A stretch of DNA of 64,000 bases. It comes from Rhodohalobacter mucosus. Its GTDB lineage: Bacteria > Bacteroidota > Rhodothermia > Balneolales > Balneolaceae. Below the pieces are notes generated by a model that was not told where the DNA came from, made no database searches, and saw nothing but the letters and a program-made list of their open reading frames with translations. The stretch's first letter is position 1. Every line of letters begins with the position of its first letter. The position numbers were made by a program, and so were the translations under genes. The stretch spans positions 1-64,000 of the forward strand of contig NZ_QGGB01000001.1 of assembly GCF_003150675.1 (NCBI RefSeq). The letters are read 5' to 3'. Positions 1 to 9,670 of this stretch are shown here, one piece after another.

Positions 1-124
1 CCCCGTAGGTCTTCGCCATTACATTAGTAATCGCTGCCGTTAACGTCGTCTTGCCGTGGTCTACGTGACCAATCGTACCGATGTTTACGTGCGGCTTGGT
101 ACGCTGAAATGTCTCTTTTGCCAT
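1..124 (-). CDS. tuf: Elongation factor Tu (N-terminal part, cut by window edge)
   Basis: EF-Tu is the GTPase that delivers aminoacyl-tRNA to the ribosome. Reading leftwards from the ATG at 124, the translation starts [20 protein letters not shown] and continues through the P-loop motif GHVDHGKTT, which is diagnostic of EF-Tu. Only about 41 residues are inside the window; the rest lies to the left. It is the last gene of the str operon (rpsL-rpsG-fusA-tuf), 24 bp after the fusA stop codon, so it is probably co-transcribed with the ribosomal protein genes. A second tuf copy elsewhere in the genome is possible but cannot be seen here. Confidence 0.97.
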   Translation of the reverse strand, partial: MAKETFQRTKPHVNIGTIGHVDHGKTTLTAAITNVMAKTYG

Positions 125-148
125 GGTGTTGGTTGGTTAATTAGTGTA

Positions 149-2293
149 TTAAGCTTGTTGTTCAATTATTTCCTGGGCCTTGGAATCGGGTACGGCGACA
201 TACTCTGAGAATTCCATAGCGTATGCGGCGCGTCCCTGTGTCAGAGACCGTAAGTCGGTTGAGTAGCCAAACATTTCGGATAGCGGCACCTGTGCTTTTA
301 CAACAGAGCCTTCCGCATTGTTGTCCATCTTCTGGATTATTCCGCGACGGCCGTTGATATCGCCAATTACATCTCCCATGTACTCCTCAGGAGTTGTTAC
401 TTCCACCGTCATTACAGGCTCAAGAAGCTCCGGAGCAGCTTTTTTTGCTGAATTCCTGAATGCCAGCCGGGCACACAGTTCGAAACTGAATGCATCCGAA
501 TCCACATCGTGATAGGAGCCGTCAAACAGACGCACGCCTATATTCTGTGCGGCGTAATTGGCCTGAATACCGTTTTTCATCGCTTCACGGAATCCTTTTT
601 CCACAGAGGGGATATATTCTCTTGGAATATTACCGCCTACGATTTCATTGATAAATTTGAAACCCTCGCTGGCCGTTACCTTCTTGTCATCATCCGCATA
701 CTGCTCGAAATGATCAATTGGCGCGATCTCAAAAGCGATATCGGCAAATTTACCACGACCACCGGTTTGCTTCTTGTACACTTCCCTGTGTTCAATAGGC
801 TGTGAAATAGTTTCACGATACGATACCTGTGGCTGACCTACATTAGCCTCCACTTTAAACTCTCGCTTCAGACGGTCGACAATAATTTCGAGGTGAAGCT
901 CACCCATACCGGCAATTGTGGTCTGACCGGTTTCTTCGTCGGTTGTCACCTTAAATGTAGGATCTTCCTCTGCAAGTTTAACGAGTCCGTTGGTCAGTTT
1001 TTCAGCATCCGCTTTTGACTTGGGCTCAACCGCAAGCTTAATAACGGGCTCAGGGAAGGTGATCTTCTCAAGCAGAATCGGGCTGTCCACATCACAGAAT
1101 GTATCGCCTGTATTTACCTGCTTCACACCCACTGCAGCGGCAATGTCGCCGGCACGTACTACGTCGATGTCTTTCTTATCGTTTGCGTGCATCTCCAGGA
1201 TACGGCCAACGCGTTCGCGCTGACCCGTCGTGGCATTAAGAATGTATGATCCTTTCTCAAGTACTCCCGAGTAAACTCTGAAGAATGTGAGTTTACCGAC
1301 GTAAGGATCGGTCATAATTTTAAATGCAAGAGCTGCAAAAGGCTCTTCCACGTCCGGATTACGCTTCATTTTCTTATCGGGATCGTTCGGATCCGTTCCG
1401 GTTACCGCTTCCACATCGAGCGGGCTCGGCAGGTACTCAATAACTTTATCGAGAAGAATCTGAACTCCTTTATTTTTCAGCGCAGTTCCGCACAGTACCG
1501 GGGTGATATCCCTTGCTAGCGTCGCTTTTCTGATAGCACCGTTAATCTCTTCTTCGCTGATCTCCTCTTCCATGAGGTATTTTTCCATCAACTCATCATC
1601 GTGATCAGCAATGGCTTCGAGCATGATTTTTCGATATTCCTCGGCTTTATCCTTCATCTCCCCGGGAATATCCACCACTTCATACTTGGCACCCAGCGAC
1701 TCATCATCCCAGACAATACCGTCCATATTAATGAGGTCAACAACGCCCTTGAAGTTCTCTTCTGCTCCGATCGGGATCTGGATAGGAATCGGGTTGGCGC
1801 TGAGCTTGTTTCTCATTTGCTCAATTACATTATAGAAGTCGGCTCCCGTACGATCCATCTTGTTTACAAATGCCATCCTTGGCACATTGTACTTGTTCGC
1901 CTGACGCCAGACCGTTTCAGACTGAGGCTGAACAGCCCCAACTGAACAGAATACACCGATTGCACCGTCGAGCACACGCAGGGAACGCTCCACTTCAACT
2001 GTAAAGTCAACGTGACCGGGTGTATCTATAATGTTAATTCGGTGATCTTTCCAATGGCAATGAGTTGCCGCAGAAGTAATGGTAATTCCGCGTTCCTGCT
2101 CTTGCTCCATCCAGTCCATGGTAGCGGCGCCGTCATGCACCTCACCCATACGATGGCTTCGTCCGGTATAGAACAGAATACGTTCTGTAACAGTCGTTTT
2201 ACCGGCATCAATATGCGCCATGATACCGATGTTCCGCGTCCTGCGGATGCGATCGATAATCTTCGGATCTGTTTTTGGCATTACTTCTGACAT
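149..2293 (-). CDS. fusA: Elongation factor G
   Basis: EF-G is the translational GTPase that drives ribosomal translocation and, with RRF, ribosome recycling. The 714-residue length is normal. Visible motifs are the G1 loop AHIDAGKTT (about residues 26-34), the switch-II region DTPGHVDF, and NKMD (G4). Domain IV/V sequence such as GRGKFADI follows, and the C-terminus is ordinary. The start at 2293 gives MSEVMPK; the internal ATG four codons later (MPKTDP) is an alternative. It lies 34 bp after rpsG and 24 bp before tuf in the conserved str operon. The gene looks intact and vertically inherited. Confidence 0.98.
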   Translation of the reverse strand: MSEVMPKTDPKIIDRIRRTRNIGIMAHIDAGKTTVTERILFYTGRSHRMGEVHDGAATMDWMEQEQERGITITSAATHCHWKDHRINIIDTPGHVDFTVEVERSLRVLDGAIGVFCSVGAVQPQSETVWRQANKYNVPRMAFVNKMDRTGADFYNVIEQMRNKLSANPIPIQIPIGAEENFKGVVDLINMDGIVWDDESLGAKYEVVDIPGEMKDKAEEYRKIMLEAIADHDDELMEKYLMEEEISEEEINGAIRKATLARDITPVLCGTALKNKGVQILLDKVIEYLPSPLDVEAVTGTDPNDPDKKMKRNPDVEEPFAALAFKIMTDPYVGKLTFFRVYSGVLEKGSYILNATTGQRERVGRILEMHANDKKDIDVVRAGDIAAAVGVKQVNTGDTFCDVDSPILLEKITFPEPVIKLAVEPKSKADAEKLTNGLVKLAEEDPTFKVTTDEETGQTTIAGMGELHLEIIVDRLKREFKVEANVGQPQVSYRETISQPIEHREVYKKQTGGRGKFADIAFEIAPIDHFEQYADDDKKVTASEGFKFINEIVGGNIPREYIPSVEKGFREAMKNGIQANYAAQNIGVRLFDGSYHDVDSDAFSFELCARLAFRNSAKKAAPELLEPVMTVEVTTPEEYMGDVIGDINGRRGIIQKMDNNAEGSVVKAQVPLSEMFGYSTDLRSLTQGRAAYAMEFSEYVAVPDSKAQEIIEQQA

Positions 2294-2327
2294 AATAACT
2301 GTGCTTTAAATAATTTCTTCGTTAAGC

Positions 2328-2795
2328 TTAGAATCTGAAATGGGCAAATGCCTTGTTGGCTTCGGCCATTCTGTGCGTTTCGTCTTTTTTACGGACAGCG
2401 CCGCCTTCATTTTTTGAAGCGTCAATAAGTTCACGGCTAAGGCGGATCGACATGGATTTATCGTTTCGCTGGCGTGAAGCGCGGATTATCCATCGCATAC
2501 CCAGCGCGGTTCCCCGATCACTTCTCACTTCAACAGGAACCTGATAGGTTGCACCGCCCACCCGGCGGCTCCTAACTTCCACAACCGGTGTAGCATTATT
2601 CAACGCCGTACGGAACACCTCGATGGGCGCCTCACCGGTTTTTTCTTCAATTATTTCAAATGCCTGATATAAGATCTTTCGCGCTACGCCTTTTTTGCCG
2701 TCCCGCATCAAGTTATTCACGAACCGGGTAACCAATTTATCCTGGAAAATCGGATCCGGTTGTATTTCTCTTTTTTCTGCCTTTCTTCTGCGCAT
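2328..2795 (-). CDS. rpsG: 30S ribosomal protein S7
   Basis: S7 nucleates assembly of the head of the 30S subunit by binding the 3' major domain of 16S rRNA. The 155-residue protein has the family N-terminus [17 protein letters not shown] and the conserved block [19 protein letters not shown]-like (here [17 protein letters not shown]), followed by RWIIRASR and the C-terminal [13 protein letters not shown]. Length and sequence are typical. It is the second gene of the str operon, 25 bp downstream of rpsL. In other bacteria S7 represses its own operon by binding the rpsL-rpsG spacer; the spacer here is too short to judge by eye. Confidence 0.98.
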   Translation of the reverse strand: MRRRKAEKREIQPDPIFQDKLVTRFVNNLMRDGKKGVARKILYQAFEIIEEKTGEAPIEVFRTALNNATPVVEVRSRRVGGATYQVPVEVRSDRGTALGMRWIIRASRQRNDKSMSIRLSRELIDASKNEGGAVRKKDETHRMAEANKAFAHFRF

Positions 2796-2820
2796 AGTAT
2801 ATAAAGGTTAAAAATCCTTG

Positions 2821-3195
2821 TTACCCTTTTGGTTTCTTGGTACCGTAGTGGCTCCGCCCCTGCTTGCGGTCGTCAACACCGGCTGTATCCAGGGTTCCGC
2901 GTACGATATGATATCGAACGCCCGGGAGATCTTTTACCCGGCCGCCGCGGATCAGCACAATACTGTGCTCCTGCAGATTATGGCCTTCACCGGGTATATA
3001 AGCCGTCACTTCCATACCGTTGGTAAGTCGAACCCTTGCCACTTTTCGCAGCGCTGAGTTTGGCTTCTTTGGAGTGGTTGTATAGACACGGGTACATACT
3101 CCCCGTTTTTGTGGGCAGTTTTGCAGAGCTGGAGCAGTTGTTTTGCTCGTCTTGCTTTTTCTACCTTTGCGTATGAGTTGTTGTATTGTAGGCAC
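2821..3195 (-). CDS. rpsL: 30S ribosomal protein S12
   Basis: S12 sits at the decoding centre and controls tRNA selection accuracy; mutations here give streptomycin resistance. The 124-residue sequence carries the invariant segments [18 protein letters not shown] and [10 protein letters not shown] followed by [14 protein letters not shown]. The loop reads TPKKPNSA, the streptomycin-sensitive form with Lys at the equivalent of E. coli K42/K43. The start codon is GTG at 3195 ([12 protein letters not shown]), so no ATG is used. It is the first gene of the str operon and is preceded by a candidate Bacteroidota-type promoter in the 190-bp divergent region shared with recG. Confidence 0.98.
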   Translation of the reverse strand: MPTIQQLIRKGRKSKTSKTTAPALQNCPQKRGVCTRVYTTTPKKPNSALRKVARVRLTNGMEVTAYIPGEGHNLQEHSIVLIRGGRVKDLPGVRYHIVRGTLDTAGVDDRKQGRSHYGTKKPKG

Positions 3196-3232
3196 GGATT
3201 TACCTGTTTATTTTCGTAAAATCAAGAGCTCA

Positions 3233-3265
3233 CTAAGATATGGATTTAACCTACACTAAAGCAAA
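3233..3265 (-). promoter_or_regulatory. Candidate Bacteroidota-type promoter of the str operon
   Basis: On the minus strand TTTG (3265-3262) is followed after 21 bases by TATCTTAG (3240-3233), close to the Bacteroidota sigma-ABfr pattern TTTG-N19-21-TAnnTTTG, with one mismatch in the -7 element. It ends about 38 bp before the rpsL GTG, a suitable leader length. The assignment is by eye only. Confidence 0.35.
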
Positions 3266-3385
3266 ATTTTCACTTCAATTTTTCTCTTTTACACGTAAAT
3301 CCTTTTATTCATTTCAAAACTGAGGTTTCAGGCGTCAATTGTGACGCTTTATATATTTTAACTGATATAAATCAGTATATCACTA

Positions 3386-5452
3386 TTGAAATTACTAGAT
3401 CTTCATAATCTGAGCCGTAAACGCCTCGAAGCCTTGCAGGCATCCGGGATTGAATATCCTGAAGAGCTGCTGCTGCTTTTCCCAAGGCGCTATATCGACA
3501 AATCCAATATCGTCCCCATTGCCATGCTGCGCGAATCCGGTGAACCCGTAACTGTAGTGGGCAAGGTTATCTCAAAAAATGTAACCGGATTTCGCAGAAG
3601 CAAACGGCTTGAAGTGACCATCCGGGATCAAAGCGGTGCAATGAAAGCTGTTTTTTTTAAGGGATGGAAGTACTTCATTACCCAGTTCAAGGAAGATGAG
3701 TGGGTAGCCCTTTACGGAAAGGCAAAACAGTTTGGCAGATCCATGAGTATGGCCCACCCGGAAGTAGATCCCGTTCAGGATCCGGATAACCTTGAACAGT
3801 TTGAAACCCTCATTCCCATCTACCCCGGCAACAAGTACTTTTCCAAAGCTTACATCTCCAATTCGCTTATTAAAAGCTGGACAGACCAGATTCTCTCATC
3901 AACCAGGGTGGCCGAATGTCTCCCTGAAAAGATCCTGAAGCGGCACTCGTTTCCTGAAAGGCACCGGGCCTTTCAGACCATCCATCAACCGCGGAGCCGG
4001 AAAGAGTCTCAGGATGCCCTTTTGCGCTTCAAATATGAAGAGTTTTTTCTATTTGAACTCAGCATGGCAAAAGTTAAAAATATCCGAATTTCGAGAGCGG
4101 AAGGCACCGTTCTGAAACCGGGCACGCTTACAAAAGCTTTTTTTAATGAAATTCTCCCTTTTTCACTGACAGATGGCCAGAAAGATGCCTTGGGCGACAT
4201 CAAAACAGATCTGCAGTCCGGCCTGCAGATGAATCGCCTGATCCAGGGTGATGTGGGAGCCGGAAAAACCGTTGTGGCCATCGGTTCGATGCTTATCGCA
4301 GTCGATAACGGCCTTCAGGCGGCACTCATGGCTCCAACCGAAATTCTTGCCGAACAGCACTATCAGACAATTCAAAAATATCTTGAACCCCTCGGCCTGA
4401 ATTTCCGGCTGCTCACCGGCGGACAAAAAACCGCCCTGCGCAGAGACATTCTCACGGATATTGAGGGAGGTACGTGCCAGATTGTTGTGGGTACGCACGC
4501 CATTTTTCAGGAGGCTGTAAAGTTCCACAAACTGGGCCTTGCCGTGATTGACGAACAGCACCGGTTCGGTGTAAAGCAGCGAAACGAGATGCTGCTCAAA
4601 GGCGATCACCCCCACCTGCTGGTGATGTCGGCCACGCCTATCCCCCGTTCGCTGGCCATGACCATTTACAGTGATCTCGATATCTCAATCATCAAGGATA
4701 TGCCAGCCGGGCGCAAACCGATCAAAACGGCCGTGCGAACTGACAAGGAGCGCGAAAATGTATACGATTTTCTGGAAGAGAGTATCCGTGCGGGCGATCA
4801 GGCCTATGTGGTTTTTCCGCTGATAGAGGAGTCGGAAGCGATGGACCTGAAAGACGCCACCATGGGATTCGAAAAGCTAAAGCGCCGGTTCCCTGAGTCC
4901 CATATCGATCTGCTTCACGGCAGGATGAAACCGGATGAGAAGGAGGGCATAATGAAACGGTTCGTGGAGGGAGAAACCCAGATATTGGTCTCTACCACCG
5001 TGATTGAGGTGGGAGTGGACGTACCAAACGCCTCCATCATGATCATTGAGCACGCAGAACGATTCGGGCTGTCGCAGCTGCATCAGCTGCGTGGCCGGAT
5101 CGGTAGGGGCGGTAAGCAGAGCTACTGCATCCTGATGCCGGACACAAAACTGAGTAAAGACGGACGTTTCCGGCTTAAAAAGATGATCGATACCAGCGAT
5201 GGTTTTGAAATAGCCGAGGCCGACCTGAAGCTTCGGGGCCCCGGCGACTTTCTTGGCACCAAGCAGAGCGGACTGCCCGAATTCAGGTATGCCGACATTG
5301 TAGAAGACCGGCTGCTGCTCGAACAGGCAAAAAATGACGCATGGAATATCATCAAAATTGATCCGGACCTTGAACTCCCTGAGCATCGGGAACTGAAAAA
5401 GGTGTTCGGGCCCTATTTTAAGGAGAGGGCTGAGTTCTTTGGGGTTGGGTAA
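3386..5452 (+). CDS. recG: ATP-dependent DNA helicase RecG
   Basis: RecG is a superfamily-2 branch-migration helicase that regresses stalled replication forks and processes Holliday junctions. The 688 residues match the family length (about 690). An N-terminal wedge/OB-fold region (about 1-170) precedes the helicase core with Walker A GDVGAGKT (residues 288-295), DEQH in VIDEQHRFG, motif III SATPIPRSL, and the second RecA-like domain with VIEVGVDVPNA and QLRGRIGRG. The C-terminal TRG-type region DLKLRGPGDFLGTKQSG is present. The start is TTG at 3386 (MKLLDLHNLS); the next in-frame Met would delete about 46 residues, so TTG is preferred although no clear Shine-Dalgarno site precedes it. The stop codon is embedded in a perfect hairpin (5451-5468). 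Confidence 0.96.
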   Translation: MKLLDLHNLSRKRLEALQASGIEYPEELLLLFPRRYIDKSNIVPIAMLRESGEPVTVVGKVISKNVTGFRRSKRLEVTIRDQSGAMKAVFFKGWKYFITQFKEDEWVALYGKAKQFGRSMSMAHPEVDPVQDPDNLEQFETLIPIYPGNKYFSKAYISNSLIKSWTDQILSSTRVAECLPEKILKRHSFPERHRAFQTIHQPRSRKESQDALLRFKYEEFFLFELSMAKVKNIRISRAEGTVLKPGTLTKAFFNEILPFSLTDGQKDALGDIKTDLQSGLQMNRLIQGDVGAGKTVVAIGSMLIAVDNGLQAALMAPTEILAEQHYQTIQKYLEPLGLNFRLLTGGQKTALRRDILTDIEGGTCQIVVGTHAIFQEAVKFHKLGLAVIDEQHRFGVKQRNEMLLKGDHPHLLVMSATPIPRSLAMTIYSDLDISIIKDMPAGRKPIKTAVRTDKERENVYDFLEESIRAGDQAYVVFPLIEESEAMDLKDATMGFEKLKRRFPESHIDLLHGRMKPDEKEGIMKRFVEGETQILVSTTVIEVGVDVPNASIMIIEHAERFGLSQLHQLRGRIGRGGKQSYCILMPDTKLSKDGRFRLKKMIDTSDGFEIAEADLKLRGPGDFLGTKQSGLPEFRYADIVEDRLLLEQAKNDAWNIIKIDPDLELPEHRELKKVFGPYFKERAEFFGVG

Positions 5453-5468
5453 CCGCGGAGTCGCGGTT
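5451..5468. repeat. REP-like hairpin overlapping the recG stop codon
   Basis: AACCGCG and CGCGGTT form a perfect 7-bp stem around the loop gagt. The left arm overlaps the TAA of recG. No T-tract follows on either strand, so it is not a classical intrinsic terminator. Similar GC-rich 'cgcgg/cgcag' remnants occur in the spacers near 8778 and 9490, which suggests a dispersed short palindrome family. Confidence 0.5.
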
Positions 5469-5524
5469 CAGATGGATACTCCCCGGAATCTTTTGATCAT
5501 GAAGAGAGAAACATGTATGCTAAT

Positions 5525-5561
5525 AAAAAAAGCCATTCCGGCAAAAAATCGGAATGGCTTT
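5525..5561 (-). terminator. Rho-independent terminator of the metalloprotease gene
   Basis: AAAGCCATTCCG (5529-5540) and CGGAATGGCTTT (5550-5561) form a perfect 12-bp stem with a 9-base loop. Read on the minus strand the stem is followed by TTTTTTTATTA, a proper T-tract, 24 bp after the stop codon at 5585. It may also slow plus-strand transcription leaving recG, but the T-tract on that side is poor. Confidence 0.88.
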
Positions 5562-5584
5562 CAAAGTTTTAGGACTATTAAATT

Positions 5585-8131
5585 TTAGGATTCCATCGCT
5601 TTGTCTATCAGCAAATGGATATGAGCCGTGTGTGCACGGGTTTCGTTATTTGCCGCCCCCCTGGCTCCTGTCATCTCTTTGATTTGCTGCAGGTTGTAAA
5701 GCGCAGCCGACTTTGCAATCCTGTCATGGGCATCGCTTCCAAGTATACCGATCAATCGCTCGGTGTATGCAATCTGCAGGTTCTGCCTGAACGTATTCAC
5801 GTTACTGTCCGCATCTTCCTCAAAGATGGCAGCGGTCAAATCTGCGGTCACATCAGCAACGGAATACTCATTTCCGTAGGTTCTGGAATCGGTTATGCGC
5901 TTCATTGTGGCCGGATGCATCAGATGATTCAGAACATTGGTTTGAGCTCCGAGAACCAAATCGTGAATTTTCGGGTCTTCCGTTGAAGAAAAGAAGTTAA
6001 ATCCGCGGCGCTGTATCTGAAGGTAGCTGTACACGTCATGCGATGAACTATACGCTTCCGGTGCAAAAAGATATTCTGCCAGGTAGCTCATGGCCTCCTT
6101 CTGCTTTTCAGCCGGTACTGGCGTAAATGGTCTGGAACCTCCGTCCTGACCGATAAAAGCTCGATCACGATACACACCTCCTATCTGGCGGGATATAACT
6201 CCGGCCTGGGTGGCCCTGCGCCCCATCAGGGTAAAAAAGGCATTTCTTAGCTCCTGATATGACTGTCCCTCACGGGTTCCGTATTTCTCGACAAGTCCAT
6301 TCTTTAATTCACCTGTCAGTTCGATCCTGTCTACGGCGTAAGCAACTGGATCACTTGACATATCATCAATCATCACACGGGGGTCAATTGCCTTGCCAGG
6401 TGAACGCATGTCATCGGCATCGTTTCCGAAAGCAAGTTCAGGTTCGGTTGACCTCGACAGTACGTCTTCCCTGTAATCTTCATCATCGAGTTCCGGGTTG
6501 TAACCAAATTCTATTGCCCAGATATCATAAGGACCCGGCTTGATATCATAGTACCGGCCCTGATTGCTGCGATCGCTGCTTACATTAACCGTTGAGTAAT
6601 CCATTACCGAACCGGTCAGCCCAATGGTATTTGCAAGTTCTTCGCTGTGTATATCAGCGGGTGAATGAAGCGTACTTGCCTGCATATTATGACTTAGACC
6701 CAGCGTATGCCCCACTTCATGCAAAATCAGCATGGTAAGAGCTTCCTTTTGAAATTCGGAAAATTCCTCCTCCGGGGCGCCCATCACGTGAAGGGCACTC
6801 ATTCCAAACTGGTTATTTTGTTGCATATGATGGCCAAACGTACAGTAGGATCCATTCATGGCTTCCCCCAGCCTCTCCCTCATGGCGATGTCGTCCGCAA
6901 AAATATCCTGCTCCCTCATTCGATTGGAGAAAAAGACCCACTCCAGCATCACATCCGCACCCAGTATTTGCCCGGTTCTCGGATTCACAAAACTGGGCCC
7001 GTACCCACCAAACGGGGGGATCGGAGAGGAAGTCCATCTGAGTACATTGTATCGGATATCGCCTGCTTCCCATTCGGCATCATCGGGCTGTACCTTAACC
7101 TCGATTGCATTTGTAAAGCCGGCGGCCTCAAAAGCTTCATTCCACGCAAGGGTTGCCTCCTTTATTGTTTCCCGGAATTCGAGAGGGGTGGTGTTTTCAA
7201 TCCACCAGACAATCGGCTCCACCGGATCAGACAGTTCAGCTTCTGGATTTTGCTTCACCAAATGCCACCTGTGAATCAGGTCGCGATAGGGCGTTGCATC
7301 CGTACTGACCTGATCATCCGTTTCCGTCATGAAATACCCGACACGCGGATCATCATATCTGGAACGGTAGTCATTCTCAGGCATTTCAATAAAGCTGTGC
7401 TGAAAGCGGATGGTCACAAACCGGTTATCCGTAACGGCATCGCTTGTGGCGCCCATTGAGAACGGTGAGTCGTACACGTACTCCACAACGACATCTGTAT
7501 TCTCGGGATAACTTCTGATCTCAGAATATTTGGTTTTTTCCCTGCTGAGGCTGCCCAGCGAAAAAGATCCCGGTCGCTGAGCCGGGCTCGGGCTTGGTTT
7601 AATCTGGTTGAAATTTTCCGATAAAAATATGGCATTACCGTCAATCAGCATGATACCGTTCTCTTTATCTTCGGCCTCAATTTTTGCAGAGACTAAGGTG
7701 GCCTCGGATATATTGGCTTCCGCTGCCCTGCTCAACGGACTATCCTCATCGAAATAGTAATTTGTGTTCTGAGCTACAAACTCAATCCGGTCATAATATT
7801 TACGCACCTTAAACACTTTATTGTCGCGGTAAGCGCCCCTGAAATGACCGGCTTCAAGAACCCCATCCTGTGACAGACCAAAATAGATGTACTCTTTATC
7901 GAGCTGATCTTCTTTAATAGCCAGTTTAGTTGAGCCGTTTGTGGTGTCCTGATAAACCGTGAACAGCCCTTCGTAGGCAATGGACTTCTCTATGGCTTTT
8001 TCAAATTCGGATGTTCCTTTTTCAGAAGTTTCCTGCTGAGCGGAAGCGGCATTTTGTGTTGTAGAACAGGCAACTGTGAATAACAGCCCACATGCTATTA
8101 ATCCATACCTGAATAAAATCCTAGTATTCAT
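5585..8131 (-). CDS. Zinc-dependent metalloprotease lipoprotein (DUF5117/DUF5118 type)
   Basis: A secreted, membrane-anchored peptidase of the DUF5118-DUF5117-DUF4953 family common in Bacteroidota; the substrate is unknown. An N-terminal signal segment LIACGLLFTVAC gives a lipobox Cys near residue 22, so the mature protein is probably lipid-anchored. The zinc motif HEVGHTLGLSH (about residue 470) is the extended HExxHxxGxxH of metzincins, and a Met-turn-like SVMDYS follows about 50 residues later. The reading frame opens with TTG at 8137, but the ATG at 8131 (MNTRILFRYG) is the better start and gives 848 residues. It is monocistronic, ending at a strong terminator, and faces away from the EVE gene upstream. 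Confidence 0.85.
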   Translation of the reverse strand: MNTRILFRYGLIACGLLFTVACSTTQNAASAQQETSEKGTSEFEKAIEKSIAYEGLFTVYQDTTNGSTKLAIKEDQLDKEYIYFGLSQDGVLEAGHFRGAYRDNKVFKVRKYYDRIEFVAQNTNYYFDEDSPLSRAAEANISEATLVSAKIEAEDKENGIMLIDGNAIFLSENFNQIKPSPSPAQRPGSFSLGSLSREKTKYSEIRSYPENTDVVVEYVYDSPFSMGATSDAVTDNRFVTIRFQHSFIEMPENDYRSRYDDPRVGYFMTETDDQVSTDATPYRDLIHRWHLVKQNPEAELSDPVEPIVWWIENTTPLEFRETIKEATLAWNEAFEAAGFTNAIEVKVQPDDAEWEAGDIRYNVLRWTSSPIPPFGGYGPSFVNPRTGQILGADVMLEWVFFSNRMREQDIFADDIAMRERLGEAMNGSYCTFGHHMQQNNQFGMSALHVMGAPEEEFSEFQKEALTMLILHEVGHTLGLSHNMQASTLHSPADIHSEELANTIGLTGSVMDYSTVNVSSDRSNQGRYYDIKPGPYDIWAIEFGYNPELDDEDYREDVLSRSTEPELAFGNDADDMRSPGKAIDPRVMIDDMSSDPVAYAVDRIELTGELKNGLVEKYGTREGQSYQELRNAFFTLMGRRATQAGVISRQIGGVYRDRAFIGQDGGSRPFTPVPAEKQKEAMSYLAEYLFAPEAYSSSHDVYSYLQIQRRGFNFFSSTEDPKIHDLVLGAQTNVLNHLMHPATMKRITDSRTYGNEYSVADVTADLTAAIFEEDADSNVNTFRQNLQIAYTERLIGILGSDAHDRIAKSAALYNLQQIKEMTGARGAANNETRAHTAHIHLLIDKAMES

Positions 8132-8271
8132 AAACAATTAACTTTTATACAGAGGTTATTAATGGGTGAAAAACTAAACAGAGAGGCAAACCCCGAACGA
8201 ACTTTTCCAGTAAAATCCGCTACTGAATCTCATTCGGATATTATAGCGCGAAAGTTTCAGTGCTTCAACAA

Positions 8272-8745
8272 TTATCCTTCCTTCACTCCCGCCAGTTCCA
8301 GAATTCTCCTGTACTCCTCTTCGGTTACTTCCGTGATGGAGAGTCTTTTTCGCTTGAAGAGCTGCATCTCCAGCAGGTCGTCGTGCTCCTTCAGCTCATC
8401 ACGGGTAACCGGATTGTCGAACTTGCGGATGAACTTAACGTCCACCAATTGCCAGCGCGGATCGCTTTCACTGCTTTTTTCGTCAAAGTATTTACTGTCG
8501 GGGTCAAACTGCAGAGGATCCGGATACGGCTCGGTGCATACTTCCATCTCACCCACGATAGCAGGAGGCTTTACGTTCGAGTGGTAGAAAAAGGCACGGT
8601 CGCCTACGTTCATGCGGTCTCTCATGATGTTACGCGCTTCGTAGTTGCGAACCCCGCTCCAGTGGATTTGTCCGTCGCGTTCCAGATCATCTATGCTGTA
8701 CGCATAGGGTTCGGATTTCATCAGCCAGTACTGTTTTTTACTCAT
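8272..8745 (-). CDS. EVE domain-containing protein
   Basis: EVE domains are PUA-like folds thought to read modified bases in DNA or RNA (the human relative is THYN1). The family hallmarks are KSEP near the N-terminus (WLMKSEPYAYSIDDL), then WSGVRNYEARN and MNVGDRAFFYHSN, which line the presumed nucleotide pocket. About 157 residues, the typical single-domain size. The ATG at 8745 (MSKKQYWLM) is preferred to the TTG one codon upstream. It stands alone: no modification or restriction gene adjoins it, so the ligand cannot be guessed from context. Confidence 0.9.
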   Translation of the reverse strand: MSKKQYWLMKSEPYAYSIDDLERDGQIHWSGVRNYEARNIMRDRMNVGDRAFFYHSNVKPPAIVGEMEVCTEPYPDPLQFDPDSKYFDEKSSESDPRWQLVDVKFIRKFDNPVTRDELKEHDDLLEMQLFKRKRLSITEVTEEEYRRILELAGVKEG

Positions 8746-8885
8746 CAATAAATAGGGTTTATATTCATGGTTTGATTACCGCAGAAGCGCTGAGGACGCG
8801 GAGTACTATTTTTTCATGCTCGCTTCTCGCTTCAGCGATACAACCAACGTGTTATATATTTTTTGCATTCCAAGGAATTTAACGG

Positions 8886-9476
8886 ATGACCGAAATCAAT
8901 CAAATACCAAAAAGGGACCTGTTATTCTGGAGCGGCGGAAAGGATGCTTTTCTGGCTCTACGCTATTACAAGGATGAATATAAAACCGATCCGCTTCTGA
9001 TCACCACATATGATGATGAGAGCAGACTGGTTCCTCACCAGCAAATACCGATTGAGAGAATCAGGCGGCAGGCTGCCGCGCTGAGTCTGATCCACTTCGC
9101 TGTACCCATCTCATATCCAGCAGATAATGACACCTATTTGAATGCTTTAAAAAATGCCTTTCAGGCAATTCCATATCAAATCGAAAGGCTGATATTCGGC
9201 GATCTGCACCTGAAGGATATCCGTAAATGGAGGGAGGAGCAGTTTCATGCCTTGGGGTATAACACTGCATTTCCCATCTGGGCTAAATCTGTTGACGAGC
9301 TGATTGACAGGCTTGAGAAAGAACCGGTAACCATTCGGGTGTCGGCGGTGATGCAGTCCTGCCGTGAGCATATAGCCCCCGGAGATCTGTATAACCGTGA
9401 TTATGCTTACTCACTCCCTGACCATATCGACCCGATGGGTGAGAATGGGGAGTTTCATACCGAAGTGGTTTTTTGA
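8886..9476 (+). CDS. PP-loop ATPase, diphthine-ammonia-ligase-like (ATP_bind_4/DUF71)
   Basis: Belongs to the adenine-nucleotide alpha-hydrolase (PP-loop) superfamily, DUF71 branch, whose eukaryotic member Dph6 amidates diphthine on eEF2. Evidence: the PP-loop LLFWSGGKDAFLALRYY near residue 13, the middle motif FGDLHLKDIRKWREE, and the C-terminal DPMGENGEFHTEV, all characteristic. The length of 196 residues is close to the bacterial short forms. Bacteria lack diphthamide, so the true substrate is unknown; a role in modifying a small metabolite is usually assumed. The gene is isolated, divergent from the EVE gene and convergent with rfbB. Confidence 0.82.
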   Translation: MTEINQIPKRDLLFWSGGKDAFLALRYYKDEYKTDPLLITTYDDESRLVPHQQIPIERIRRQAAALSLIHFAVPISYPADNDTYLNALKNAFQAIPYQIERLIFGDLHLKDIRKWREEQFHALGYNTAFPIWAKSVDELIDRLEKEPVTIRVSAVMQSCREHIAPGDLYNRDYAYSLPDHIDPMGENGEFHTEVVF

Positions 9477-9625
9477 TGTATAATAAATCCCTTTGCGTCC
9501 CTCTGAGGCCTTTGCGGTTTAACCTTTTGTGCACTGTACTTCTCAAATACCCGTGAACATAGGCTTAACATAACTCATCAATTAGCTTCTGCATGTCTGG
9601 CCAGGTCAACAATCCGACGAACTAC

Positions 9626-9647
9626 GCGCCCCGAAGTCTCGGGGTGC
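9626..9647 (-). terminator. Hairpin downstream of the rhamnose operon
   Basis: GCGCCCCGA (9626-9634) pairs with TCGGGGTGC (9639-9647), one G-T wobble, loop agtc. It lies 24 bp beyond the rfbB stop on the minus strand. There is no T-tract, so it could stabilise the mRNA 3' end or be a REP-like palindrome instead of a terminator. Confidence 0.35.
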
Positions 9648-9670
9648 CAAAAGACGCAAAGACAATGCCT

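Noticed and set aside
5451-5468. Intrinsic terminator for recG
   Set aside because: Perfect stem but no T-tract on either strand; kept as a REP-like hairpin only.
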